Shown one piece after another: positions 55,833-64,000 of a stretch of DNA of 64,000 nucleotides. The position numbers were made by a program, and so were the translations under genes. Every line of letters begins with the position of its first letter. Within the stretch, counting starts at the first letter, position 1. The notes beneath the pieces are model-generated. The model made no database searches and was not told the origin of the DNA. It was given only the letters and a program-made list of their open reading frames with translations. Origin of the DNA: Pleurocapsa sp. PCC 7327 (GTDB lineage: Bacteria > Cyanobacteriota > Cyanobacteriia > Cyanobacteriales > Microcystaceae). The stretch covers positions 3,426,024 to 3,490,023 of the forward strand of contig NC_019689.1 in the NCBI RefSeq assembly GCF_000317025.1, read 5' to 3'.

Positions 55833-57650
55833 ATGTTAGACCCCAAGACAAACAACTTTTCACAACAAACGAATTCATCAGTAGCCCCCTTGTCATTGAT
55901 GCCAGAAACATTCCCTTCCCACCGGATGCAAATCACAGACGATTTGAATAAATTGTTAGAAATTCTGCCAGAAAAAATTCGCGCCAAAGTCGAGCAGCAT
56001 CCAAAACTAGAAAGCTTAGTTGAAGTGGTCATGGATTTGGGAAGGCTTCCAGAGGCTCGCTTTCCAAATGAAGCCGTTTATTTAGGCGATGTCCCCGTAT
56101 CTAAAGAAGACTTGCAGTATTCGATCGATCGCGTGGGAACTTTTAGCGGCGACAACCGAGCGGGAATCGAGCGCACGCTCCACCGGATCAGTGCCATTCG
56201 CAATCGAACGGGGGAAATCGTTGGCTTAACCTGCCGCGTTGGTCGAGCGATTCTCGGCACGATCGAGGCGATCCGCGACTTGGTAGAAACGGGCAAATCG
56301 ATTCTGCTGTTAGGTCGTCCCGGAGTTGGAAAAACCACTGCTCTGCGGGAAATTGCCAGAGTTTTAGCCGATGAATTTCACAAACGGGTCGTGATTATCG
56401 ACACCTCCAACGAAATTGCTGGTGATGGCGATATTCCTCACCCCGCGATCGGTCGCGCCAGAAGAATGCAGGTTGCCCGTCCGGAACTTCAACATCAGGT
56501 GATGATCGAGGCGGTGGAAAACCACATGCCAGAAATCATCGTCATCGACGAAATTGGTACCGAACTCGAAGCAATGGCGGCGCGAACCATTGCCGAACGC
56601 GGCGTGCAACTGGTAGGAACGGCACACGGCAATCGAATTGAAAATTTGATTAAAAATCCAACGCTATCCGATTTGGTAGGTGGGATACAGGCGGTTACAC
56701 TGGGCGACGAAGAAGCCAGACGGCGAGGTTCTCAAAAGACCGTGTTGGAGCGCAAAGCGCCCCCAACTTTTGAAATTGCTATAGAAATGCTAGAGCGACA
56801 GCGTTGGGTGGTTCACGAGGATGTTGCCAACACCGTTGATGACTTATTGCGGGGACGCGAACCCACTCTGCAAGTGCGAACTATCGATGAGAATGGGAGG
56901 GTAACGATTACTGAGGAACATCCGCAGCTGCAAACCGTAGGAGGATTGGTGAGTAGTACCCCAACCGTTGTTGCTCCGCCTCGTCCGAGCGGTTGGCGAG
57001 CATCGGGACGGATGACTCCCGTTTCCCCTTTGGAAGGGGAACGATACAGTGCTAAGACAGACTTTGAGCAGATGCTCGATCGCTCTTGGTATCAGCCAGA
57101 AAAGTCCTCAGAAAAAATTCGCACTCCCGGTCCGAATGGAGAAGACTGGCCCGTATACGTCTATCCCTACGGTGTCGGTCGCTCTCAAATCGAACAAGTT
57201 GTCGAGATTCTCAATCTGCCCATCGTTATCACAAAAGATATGGACAATGCTGATGTGGTGTTGGCACTGCGATCGCATGTAAAAAACCATTCCAAACTAC
57301 GACAAATTGCCAGAGCGCGTCAAATTCCCATCCACGGAATTAAATCTAATACCATTCCTCAAATTACTCGCGCTTTGCGGCGGATTTTGGGAATGGACGA
57401 TCCCAATATTCCGGAAACGACCGATCTGCGCTTGTTTGCCAGCAATGGCAGCGACGACGAAATCGAAGCGCTCGAAGAAGCGAGGCTGGCAGTCGAACAA
57501 ATCGTGATCCCCACTGGGCAACCCGTAGAGTTACTGCCGCGATCGCCGAGAATTCGTAAAATGCAACACGAACTCGTCGAACACTATCGCCTTCACTCCG
57601 ACAGTTTCGGAGAAGAACCCAACCGCAGGCTACGGATTTATCCGGCATAA
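55833..57650 (+). CDS. R3H-domain AAA+ ATPase, Ycf45/SpoIIIAA-like
   Basis: The 605-residue protein is the cyanobacterial relative of plastid Ycf45. An AAA+/secretion-type ATPase domain occupies about residues 80-330: P-loop GRPGVGKTTALREIARV near 160, Walker B IIVIDEIGTELEA near 232, and a SpoIIIAA-like FEIAIEML segment after it. A Ser/Pro/Arg linker (about 355-430) leads to a nucleotide/RNA-binding region and a C-terminal R3H motif (RKMQHELVEHYRLHSDSFGE). It probably binds single-stranded nucleic acid; the exact role is unknown. tRNA-Leu follows on the opposite strand. Confidence 0.92.
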   Translation: MLDPKTNNFSQQTNSSVAPLSLMPETFPSHRMQITDDLNKLLEILPEKIRAKVEQHPKLESLVEVVMDLGRLPEARFPNEAVYLGDVPVSKEDLQYSIDRVGTFSGDNRAGIERTLHRISAIRNRTGEIVGLTCRVGRAILGTIEAIRDLVETGKSILLLGRPGVGKTTALREIARVLADEFHKRVVIIDTSNEIAGDGDIPHPAIGRARRMQVARPELQHQVMIEAVENHMPEIIVIDEIGTELEAMAARTIAERGVQLVGTAHGNRIENLIKNPTLSDLVGGIQAVTLGDEEARRRGSQKTVLERKAPPTFEIAIEMLERQRWVVHEDVANTVDDLLRGREPTLQVRTIDENGRVTITEEHPQLQTVGGLVSSTPTVVAPPRPSGWRASGRMTPVSPLEGERYSAKTDFEQMLDRSWYQPEKSSEKIRTPGPNGEDWPVYVYPYGVGRSQIEQVVEILNLPIVITKDMDNADVVLALRSHVKNHSKLRQIARARQIPIHGIKSNTIPQITRALRRILGMDDPNIPETTDLRLFASNGSDDEIEALEEARLAVEQIVIPTGQPVELLPRSPRIRKMQHELVEHYRLHSDSFGEEPNRRLRIYPA

Positions 57651-57690
57651 ACAAAGGCAGGGGCGTTTCGCCAACTGCCCCTATTTGGCA

Positions 57691-57771
57691 TGCGGACGAA
57701 GAGACTCGAACTCTTACGTCAGAGACACTAGAACCTAAATCTAGCGCGTCTACCAATTCCGCCACGTCCGC
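57691..57771 (-). tRNA. tRNA-Leu (UAG anticodon, reads CUA/CUN)
   Basis: On the minus strand the 81-base sequence runs from GCGGACG to the discriminator A. The acceptor stem GCGGACG pairs with CGTCCGC, the D-arm has GGAATTGGTAGACGC, the anticodon stem CTAGA/TCTAG holds loop TTTAGGT with anticodon TAG, a long variable arm (class II) follows, and the T-arm shows GAGTTCGAGTCTC. The 3' CCA is not encoded. It is convergent with the R3H gene, 40 bp from its stop. Confidence 0.96.
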
Positions 57772-57930
57772 TTGCGTCCAAAAAATCATTATAACAGATA
57801 GAAACGCAAATGTAAGATGCGATCGCTCCATCTCAGATCTTGCACTCACGCTTCACTCGAGCGAGGGAATGAATTCCTAAGCTCGATCGCAAAAGTCCTT
57901 GCCTATAAAACTAAATGATTACTAGATAAG

Positions 57931-57988
57931 GCTTTCAGTCTATTTTAATAGACTTATGCTGTTAGCTAAAAAAATGATTTCTTGGCTA
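57931..57988 (-). repeat. Modular palindromic repeat, copy C (inverted)
   Basis: Read on the minus strand it aligns with 26224-26283: TAGCC, AAGAAATCATTT, TAAGTC, then hairpin AGTCTATT-AA-AATAGACT (57937-57954). The hairpin is perfect although it differs from copy A by a C-G to T-A change. It lies in the 295-bp spacer between tRNA-Leu and the dehydrogenase gene, which holds no gene. GCGCAAGATATAAGTTCAG (58000-58018) recalls the right end of the 26157 element. Confidence 0.65.
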
Positions 57989-58065
57989 GATTGGTTATGG
58001 CGCAAGATATAAGTTCAGTAAAGATCTAATACGATCGATACAAACAGTCGAACGATACTAGACCC

Positions 58066-59070
58066 ATGAAAGCAATTGTAATGAGAACACCTGGCAACCC
58101 TGATGTCTTATCACTTCAGGAGGTGCCAGAACCTAAAATCGAAAAACCCACCGAAATTTTAGTTAAACTCAAAGCCGCAGGCATCAATCCCATCGATACC
58201 AAACTGCGCCAGCGAGGAACTTTTTACCCAGACCAAATGCCAGCGATTTTAGGATGCGACGGCGCTGGTATTGTCGAGGCAGTAGGATCTGAGGTTCGGG
58301 AATTCAAACCAGGCGATGAAGTATATTACTGCGCTGGAGGACTCGGTAAGTCAGGAACGGGAAATTATGCTCAATTCGCTGTCGTCGATGAAAGCTTAGT
58401 TGCTCGCAAACCGCGATCGCTTTCCTTTGCAGAAGCCGCAGCCGTTCCCTTGGTTCTGATTACGGCTTGGGAATCGCTCTACGATCGAGCCAGACTGGAA
58501 CCCGGACAAAAGGTTTTGATTCATGCCGGTGCAGGAGGAGTCGGTCACGTTGCCATCGGGCTAGCCAAGCTAAAAGGCGCTCAAGTCTGTACGACAGTTA
58601 GTTCTCCAGACAAAGAGAGGTTAGTTCGTCAGTTTGGTGCCGATGAGCCAATTCTTTACAAACAGACGGATTTCGTGCAAGCCGTTTTAAACTGGACGAA
58701 TGGAGAAGGAGTCGATATCGCCTTCGATACCGTCGGCGGAAAAACGTTTTTTGATAGCTGTTCGGCAGTACGGGTGTATGGAGATTTGGTCACGATTCTC
58801 GAACCGGATCCAGCTTTAGGAAATTTGAAAGTCGCCCGCAATCGTAACTTGCGCATTAGCCTAGAATTAATGCTAACTCCAGCTTTGATGGGGCTGGCGA
58901 ACGCCCAAAAATACCAAACGGAGATTCTCAAGCAGTGTGCCGCCTGGATTGACGAGGGCAAGTTGAAAATCCATCTCAGTCAAACTTTTCCCCTAGAAGA
59001 GGCGGCGGAGGCTCATCGCTTGCTAGAAACAGGATCGATGACGGGCAAGCTTGCCTTGGTAATTGATTGA
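58066..59070 (+). CDS. Zinc-independent medium-chain dehydrogenase/reductase (quinone oxidoreductase-like)
   Basis: The 334 residues belong to the zeta-crystallin/quinone-oxidoreductase branch of the MDR superfamily: AAGINPIDTKLRQRG replaces the zinc-binding cysteine of classical ADHs, GCDGAGIVEAVG follows, and the NADPH-binding fold opens with VLIHAGAGGVGHVAIG. No structural-zinc cysteines are present. It probably reduces quinones or enones with NADPH; the substrate cannot be told. The C-terminal GKLALVID is normal. It is a single gene. Confidence 0.9.
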   Translation: MKAIVMRTPGNPDVLSLQEVPEPKIEKPTEILVKLKAAGINPIDTKLRQRGTFYPDQMPAILGCDGAGIVEAVGSEVREFKPGDEVYYCAGGLGKSGTGNYAQFAVVDESLVARKPRSLSFAEAAAVPLVLITAWESLYDRARLEPGQKVLIHAGAGGVGHVAIGLAKLKGAQVCTTVSSPDKERLVRQFGADEPILYKQTDFVQAVLNWTNGEGVDIAFDTVGGKTFFDSCSAVRVYGDLVTILEPDPALGNLKVARNRNLRISLELMLTPALMGLANAQKYQTEILKQCAAWIDEGKLKIHLSQTFPLEEAAEAHRLLETGSMTGKLALVID

Positions 59071-59223
59071 CCCAAACGATTGACGGGTAAGATTTGTATC
59101 GATTACTCAATCGGGAAAGAATCCCGCACCTTCTATGATGCGTCGGGATCTGTCAAATTTGCCCTTGCCATCAAAATCGAATTTTGAGACGATACGAGCG
59201 TAAGCGCTGACAGGTTAAACTCC

Positions 59224-60156
59224 TTGAACATTCCTCATCTAGCTGCCTTAAGACCGCGGCAGTGGAGCAAAAATCTAATTGTTTTCGCCGCCCCTCTCTT
59301 TGCTTTCAGTATTAACGGGCAAACATTTTTGGGGAGTTTACTGGCATTTATCTTATTTTGCTGTACTTCTAGCAGTTTTTACTTAATTAACGACATCGCC
59401 GATGTCGAATCGGATCGCCGCCATCCAGTTAAGTGCAAGCGCCCCATTGCATCCGGGTTAGTCAGTATTCCCGTCGCTATTAGTATGGCAGCAGTTCTGT
59501 CGATCGGGGCTTTAACGATTGGCTGGTGGCGATCGCGCTATTTAGGTCTCACCCTTCTCAGTTATGCTCTGCTACAAGTCGTCTACAACCTGCGACTCAA
59601 GCGCACCGTCATCCTGGACATCATTGCGATCGCGACGGGATTTGTTTTAAGAGCCTATGCCGGAGCAGCCGCCACCAATATCGTTCTATCTCCTTGGTTT
59701 TTGCTCTGTACGGCGATGTTAGCGCTCTTTTTAGGAATCGAAAAGCGAAAAGCCGAGTTGCGACTGGTCAAAATTCTAGCATCTCAAGGCGGTAAAATGC
59801 GATCGGTTCTCAGACGCTACTCTCTTCCGCTATTAAGCCGCATGGAGAGCGTGGTTACTACGGGAGCGGTGATTTCCTACGCGCTTTGGAGTGCGGGTCC
59901 CCAGCTTAAGGGAGCTTCAACTCCTTGGATGTTATTGACATTGCCCTTTGTAATCTATGGAATTTTTCGCTATCAACTTATTAGCGATCCAGAAGAAATT
60001 GCTCGCAGAAACGATACCGGATTAGAGAAAGGAGGACGAAGCGAACGACCGGAAGAAGTTTTATTAACTGACAAGCCGATTTTCTTTACTGTTATTATTT
60101 GGGTTATTGCTGTGTTCGTTATTTTGCTGCTCAAACAACAGGGAATAATCGAGTAA
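59224..60156 (+). CDS. UbiA-family prenyltransferase, decaprenyl-phosphate phosphoribosyltransferase-like
   Basis: The 310 residues have about eight membrane helices and the first UbiA aspartate motif INDIADVESDRRHPVKCKRP (Asp positions near 57-64) and a second around YNLRLKRTVILD. The sequence (LRPRQWSKNLIVFAAPLFAF at the N-terminus) is typical of the DPPR-synthase branch, which in mycobacteria makes decaprenylphosphoryl-ribose; the cyanobacterial product is not established. A TTG is used as start. yqeG follows after 3 bp, indicating one transcript. Confidence 0.85.
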   Translation: MNIPHLAALRPRQWSKNLIVFAAPLFAFSINGQTFLGSLLAFILFCCTSSSFYLINDIADVESDRRHPVKCKRPIASGLVSIPVAISMAAVLSIGALTIGWWRSRYLGLTLLSYALLQVVYNLRLKRTVILDIIAIATGFVLRAYAGAAATNIVLSPWFLLCTAMLALFLGIEKRKAELRLVKILASQGGKMRSVLRRYSLPLLSRMESVVTTGAVISYALWSAGPQLKGASTPWMLLTLPFVIYGIFRYQLISDPEEIARRNDTGLEKGGRSERPEEVLLTDKPIFFTVIIWVIAVFVILLLKQQGIIE

Positions 60157-60159
60157 CGG

Positions 60160-60699
60160 ATGTTAAAAACACTTTCTTTATTTACTGTCGCCTTTCGGTC
60201 TATCGGTCGTCGCCAACAAGTTTCTACCATAGCTTCTATCAAGATCGAAGTCCTCCAGATGGCAGGAATCAAGGGAATCATTCTCGATCTAGACAATACC
60301 GTAGTTTCGGAAGACGATCGCTATCTATCTCCCCATGCAGAAACCTGGATCGAAACAGCGAAATCGCAGGGATTTAAGTTTTTTATCCTCTCTAATGGCA
60401 AGCGAAAACATCGGGTGCTTTATTGGTCTAAACGCCTAGATATTCCAGCGATTAATCCTGCTCGCAAGCCATTGCCCTTTGCTTTTGGGAAGGCACTAAA
60501 ACGAATGCAGCTTCGATCGAGTCAAGTTGTGGTCATCGGTGATAGTTTGCATACTGATGTCATGGGGGCATTTTTTTCTGGTTGCTCGTGCATTCAAGTT
60601 GCCAGTCTTCCCCATCCTCCGCGTTGGTGGGAGAAACTGTTCGGAAAATGGGTACAGATCCCCTATCCTTGCGATCGCGAACTTTGGGAATTAGATTGA
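60160..60699 (+). CDS. YqeG-family HAD phosphatase
   Basis: The 179 residues contain the HAD IIIA motifs: ILDLDNTVVSED (nucleophile Asp region), FFILSNGK, KP in NPARKPLPF (motif III Lys) and VVIGDSLHTDVMGA (motif IV). Such proteins resemble phosphatidylglycerophosphatases of the GEP4/YqeG group, so a role in phosphatidylglycerol synthesis, essential for photosystems, is possible. It is 3 bp after the prenyltransferase gene and 112 bp before lnt. Confidence 0.9.
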   Translation: MLKTLSLFTVAFRSIGRRQQVSTIASIKIEVLQMAGIKGIILDLDNTVVSEDDRYLSPHAETWIETAKSQGFKFFILSNGKRKHRVLYWSKRLDIPAINPARKPLPFAFGKALKRMQLRSSQVVVIGDSLHTDVMGAFFSGCSCIQVASLPHPPRWWEKLFGKWVQIPYPCDRELWELD

Positions 60700-60811
60700 C
60701 TTTTAGTCATTTATCATTAGTCATTTGTCCTTCGTCAAATGCAAAAATTTTCTCTTAAAGGTTAGATTGGTTATATGCATTGAGTTTGGACAAGTAACTT
60801 TTAATTAGAGC

Positions 60812-62401
60812 ATGAGACAAATTATATTTGCTCTCTTTGGTGGAATATTAATGGGGCTTACCCCCACACCTAAAAACGCTTTTTATTTGGCGTGGGTTGC
60901 TTTAATACCGCTCTGGATATTAACGATTAAAAGTAAAAAAATTGAGTTAGCGTTTTTAAGCCAAAAAGCATTTCTAGCTCCTTTTTTCGACTCAAAAGTT
61001 ATAATTCCCTTTGCTTGGGGATTTGGCTATCATGGCTTAGCTTTATTTTGGATTACTGGTGTCCATCCGATGACTTGGATGGGAGTTCCTTGGTTGGCGA
61101 GTTTAGCGATCGCAATTTTTTGTTGGTTGTTTATTACTTTTTGGGGAGCAGCTTTAGTAGTTGCTTGGTCGTTAGGAATGACCTTTTTTGAGAAATTAAG
61201 ACTTAAAAGATTTAAAGATAATTTTACTCCTATCGATGCTCTCTTGCGAGTTTTAATAGGAACAGCTATTTGGTGTGGTTTGGAATCGATTTGGAGTCAG
61301 GGTTCTTTGTGGTGGAGTTCTTTATCTTATACCCAAAGTCCTTACAATTTAGCCATTTTACAGTTCGGTCAATTTTCAGGATCGTCAACGATTACAGCTT
61401 TAATTATAGCAATTAATGGATTAATCGCCGAGGGATTAATTTTTACTAATAAAAAAAGTCAAATAGCCAAGTTTTCCTTGCTAGTTTTACCTATAACTCT
61501 CTGTTTTATCTTGCATTTATATGGCTCTTATCTTTACGATCGACCAGTTGAGAAGTCTAGCAAAACAGCTATAAAAGTTGGAATTATTCAAGGAAATATC
61601 CCTAATGAAATCAAGCTTTATGCCGAGGGGTTTCGCAAAGCCATTGAAGGTTATACTAACGGCTACAAAATTTTAGCAGATCGAGGCGTTGATGCAGTCT
61701 TAACGCCTGAAGGCGCTTTGCCTTTTCTTCCAAGCGACTTGATGCGTAGTCCTCTTATCGCAGCTATTCGAGAAAAAGGCGTTGTTGCTTGGGTAGGAGC
61801 GTTTGCAGGCAAGGAACTTGGTTACGTTAATACTCTATATACCATTACTGGTAAGGGCGACATTTTTAGCCGCTATCACAAGGTAAATTTAGTACCGTTT
61901 GGTGAATATGTTCCTTTTAGAGAAATTATTGGCGGCGTAATTAAACGATTGTCGCCTCTAGACGACCAACAAATTGCAGGAAATCCAAACCAGATATTTG
62001 ATACTCCCTTGGGACGAGCAATTGTAGGAATCTGCTATGATTCAGCTTATGGAGAACATTTTCGCCGTCAAACGGCACGAGGAGGTGAGTTTATCATTAC
62101 TGCTTCTAATAATGCTCATTATAGCAAAGCGATGCCCGCTCAACACCATGCTTTAGATGTTATGCGAGCGATTGAAACTGACAGATGGGCAGCGAGAGCT
62201 ACAAATACGGGTTATTCTGCTGTTGTCGATCCTCGCGGCAAAACTTTATGGATTTCTAGAATTAATACTTATGAACTTCATGTCGATACAATTTATCGGC
62301 GACAAACCCAAACTTTGTACGTAAAATGGGGAGATTGGTTGACGGTAGTTTTATTAGTTTTGGGAATTAGTAGTTGGTCGTTGAGATTTCTTTATTTTTA
62401 A
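60812..62401 (+). CDS. lnt: Apolipoprotein N-acyltransferase
   Basis: Lnt adds the third acyl chain to the N-terminal cysteine of lipoproteins. The 529 residues have about six N-terminal membrane helices and a C-terminal nitrilase domain. The catalytic triad is in TPEGALPF (Glu), HKVNLVPFGEYVPF (Lys) and GICYDSAYG (Cys). A final helix near the C-terminus (VVLLVLGISSWSLRF) completes the family topology. It acts after Lgt (40263). Confidence 0.95.
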   Translation: MRQIIFALFGGILMGLTPTPKNAFYLAWVALIPLWILTIKSKKIELAFLSQKAFLAPFFDSKVIIPFAWGFGYHGLALFWITGVHPMTWMGVPWLASLAIAIFCWLFITFWGAALVVAWSLGMTFFEKLRLKRFKDNFTPIDALLRVLIGTAIWCGLESIWSQGSLWWSSLSYTQSPYNLAILQFGQFSGSSTITALIIAINGLIAEGLIFTNKKSQIAKFSLLVLPITLCFILHLYGSYLYDRPVEKSSKTAIKVGIIQGNIPNEIKLYAEGFRKAIEGYTNGYKILADRGVDAVLTPEGALPFLPSDLMRSPLIAAIREKGVVAWVGAFAGKELGYVNTLYTITGKGDIFSRYHKVNLVPFGEYVPFREIIGGVIKRLSPLDDQQIAGNPNQIFDTPLGRAIVGICYDSAYGEHFRRQTARGGEFIITASNNAHYSKAMPAQHHALDVMRAIETDRWAARATNTGYSAVVDPRGKTLWISRINTYELHVDTIYRRQTQTLYVKWGDWLTVVLLVLGISSWSLRFLYF

Positions 62402-62428
62402 ACTTATGGTAGTCAGTCTAGAAGTAGA

Positions 62429-62471
62429 CAGAGAATAAATCTCTGCCTAAAATGCTAAACCCCGTTTAAAC
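62429..62471 (-). repeat. Single terminal arm of the 26157-type element
   Basis: CAGAGAATAAA-TCTCTG, then CCTAAAATGCTAAACCCCG and TTTAAAC, matches the outer arm of the 26157-26411 element with a few changes and no partner arm nearby. It sits in the short lnt/photolyase convergent spacer and may act as a terminator for both. Confidence 0.6.
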
Positions 62472-62493
62472 TCTGATGAATTGAAAAACGATA

Positions 62494-63960
62494 TTACCTG
62501 CAATATACAGCAGCTTGATAAATCTGTTCATTGTTTTTAATTGATTGGAAAAAATCAACTATTGGACGCGGATAATCTACGCCAATTCTGACTCTAAAAT
62601 GCTTTTGTTCTTCTTGGGATAATTTCCAAGGTTCGTGAATTTTATCGCCTGGAAGAGAAGCTAATTCTAGCAACCAATGTCTCAAATAATCTCCTTTAGA
62701 ATCGTAATCTTTAGACTGTTTGAGAACATTAAAATATCGAAACCCACGGGCATCATTTCCTACACCAGCCGTATAATTCCAATTTCCATAATTACTACAT
62801 ACATCATAGTCAATTAATAAAGACTCAAACCATTCTGCACCCATTTGCCAATTAATTCCTAAATTTTTTGTCAAGAAACTAGCAACATTTTGTCTGCCTC
62901 GGTTCGACATAAATCCCGTTGCTGCCAATTCTCGCATGTTAGCATCAACTAGGGGATAACCTGTCTTTCCTTCCTGCCAAAGTTGAAATCTTTTCCAGTC
63001 TTCTTTCCAAGGAATATCTAGTCCTTGCAAGCCAGATTTACGAAATATCCTATTGCCATGCTTGGCACAAATAAATCTAAAAAAGTCTCGCCACATTAAT
63101 TCAAAAACTAACCAATAAGTAGAATCGTTTTTAATTCTTTCTGACTCATATTTTTGCACTTGTTCGTAAATCAGACGGGGAGATAAACAGCCTAAAGCTA
63201 GCCAAGGAGAAAACTTCGATGAATAATCTAAACCCAACATGCCGTTACGAGTTTCTTTATAAGTTCTGAGGCAATCTTTTTCCCAAAAATAATTATGTAG
63301 CCGAACCAATCCTTTTGTTTCTCCTCCTTGAAACTTCAAAACAGCTCGTTCGTCAAATATAAGTTCCTCAATTCCTAATTCCAATAGCTGGGGAATTTCT
63401 CCTGGCTCCACCTTTGGTAGTGGGGGTAATTTTTGCGGAGATGGTAAGGTTGGATCGATTGTAGATTTTTTTTCGAGTTGTTTGCGAAAATTAGTAAAAA
63501 GTTCGGGTATTTGGTGTATTTTAAAAGGTAGATTATCGGGATGATAAAGCGTAGCACCCCAGAAGCTATTGACTTTTACTCCTATTTGAGACAAGGCTTT
63601 TTTGAGCGATTTTTCGACGGCTAATTCTTCGGATGTAACTTCCTCGTGATAGTAAACGGCATCAATATTTAGTTCTTGAGCGAGAGCGGGTATAATTTTT
63701 TCTGGGAATCCTAGACGTACAATTAAATTACTGCCGAGTTTTTGTAGAGAATTTCGCAAATCTGCAACGCTTTCTCGTAAAAATTGCGCGCGAAATTTAC
63801 CTGTTTTTGGAAAGCCAAAATAAGTTTGGACAAATTGTCTTTTGTCGAAGCAATACACTGGTATTATTTGAGCCTTTTCTTTTAGTGCTTGATAGATTAG
63901 TTTGTTATCGTGTATGCGCAGATCGTTCCTATACCAGATTAAAATTCGTTTGCTAGTCAT
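62494..63960 (-). CDS. DASH-type cryptochrome / single-strand photolyase
   Basis: The 488 residues form the usual photolyase-cryptochrome pair of domains: an alpha/beta antenna domain (ILIWYRNDLRIHDNKLIYQA at the N-terminus) and an FAD-binding helical domain (WLALGCLSPRLIYEQV, ATGFMSNRGRQNVASFL, GAEWFESLLIDYDVCSNYGN). The motif with NRGRQNVASFL and the overall layout are those of cry-DASH, which repairs pyrimidine dimers in single-stranded DNA and may signal blue light. The C-terminus (KNNEQIYQAAVYCR) is short. Convergent with lnt. Confidence 0.92.
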   Translation of the reverse strand: MTSKRILIWYRNDLRIHDNKLIYQALKEKAQIIPVYCFDKRQFVQTYFGFPKTGKFRAQFLRESVADLRNSLQKLGSNLIVRLGFPEKIIPALAQELNIDAVYYHEEVTSEELAVEKSLKKALSQIGVKVNSFWGATLYHPDNLPFKIHQIPELFTNFRKQLEKKSTIDPTLPSPQKLPPLPKVEPGEIPQLLELGIEELIFDERAVLKFQGGETKGLVRLHNYFWEKDCLRTYKETRNGMLGLDYSSKFSPWLALGCLSPRLIYEQVQKYESERIKNDSTYWLVFELMWRDFFRFICAKHGNRIFRKSGLQGLDIPWKEDWKRFQLWQEGKTGYPLVDANMRELAATGFMSNRGRQNVASFLTKNLGINWQMGAEWFESLLIDYDVCSNYGNWNYTAGVGNDARGFRYFNVLKQSKDYDSKGDYLRHWLLELASLPGDKIHEPWKLSQEEQKHFRVRIGVDYPRPIVDFFQSIKNNEQIYQAAVYCR

Positions 63961-64000
63961 GTTTATAGTTAAGAGATAGATTGTTTTTATTTACAGAACT

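Noticed and set aside
57364-57849. 161-codon minus-strand frame across the R3H gene end and tRNA-Leu
   Set aside because: It runs through the tRNA gene and the antisense of a well-supported CDS; composition is not protein-like.

Overview
This window is a stretch of cyanobacterial chromosome. The octamer GCGATCGC (HIP1) and its relatives recur throughout. The gene set includes chlP (geranylgeranyl reductase), ldpA (clock input), an nrtABCD nitrate transporter, a Tic20 homologue, a Ycf45-like R3H ATPase, ccdA/ccsB cytochrome c maturation, and a SecA without the C-terminal zinc tail. Most single-copy genes are housekeeping and sit alone or in short runs. Spacers carry degenerate short tandem repeats and palindromic elements, as in large-genome unicellular or baeocytous cyanobacteria. 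I did not assign a species.

Layout. 0.3-8.3 kb: pdhA, secA, a heme-type sensor fragment next to a PhnD-like lipoprotein, hsp20 and ychF. 8.4-25 kb: an exopolysaccharide-like region described below, interrupted at 9.3-10.7 kb by gene debris (a split VOC gene, an IS200/IS605-type remnant, a doubly frameshifted Uma2 gene). 25-28.7 kb: a cupin-like protein, msrA, two small non-autonomous elements, a small unknown gene and chlP. 28.8-34.4 kb: nrtDCBA on the minus strand with a candidate NtcA promoter. 34.9-43.6 kb: gyrB, pdxH, scpA, a sugar-phosphate nucleotidyltransferase, pyrR, lgt, ccdA, ccsB. 43.6-50.8 kb: a GNAT enzyme, a secreted unknown, an osmoprotectant-type ABC transporter, a type II restriction-modification pair whose nuclease gene is frameshifted, and a TPR protein. 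50.9-64 kb: Tic20-like, queE-queC, thrB, ldpA, the R3H ATPase, tRNA-Leu(UAG), a medium-chain dehydrogenase, a DPPR-synthase-like prenyltransferase, YqeG, lnt and a DASH-type cryptochrome.

The most interesting part is 8.4-25 kb. A spherulin-4 (GH135-like) lipoprotein, a UDP-glucose 4-epimerase, a very large RTX protein with a NodB-like deacetylase core, glmM, a response-regulator/HlyD adaptor fusion, a PelF-like glycosyltransferase and a PelG-like membrane protein lie within 17 kb. These are the kinds of parts used by bacterial Pel and fungal galactosaminogalactan systems: UDP-GalNAc supply, polymerisation and export, partial deacetylation, and a matching hydrolase. Two fusions stand out. The epimerase ends in two 24-residue repeats with a 5-residue spacer that match the MshEN cyclic-di-GMP-binding pattern. 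The HlyD adaptor carries an N-terminal receiver domain ahead of its membrane anchor. I infer a cyanobacterial Pel/GAG-like cationic aminopolysaccharide system in which c-di-GMP control may act on precursor supply and phosphorylation on the export adaptor. The co-function is inference; the domain signatures and gene order are visible in the sequence.
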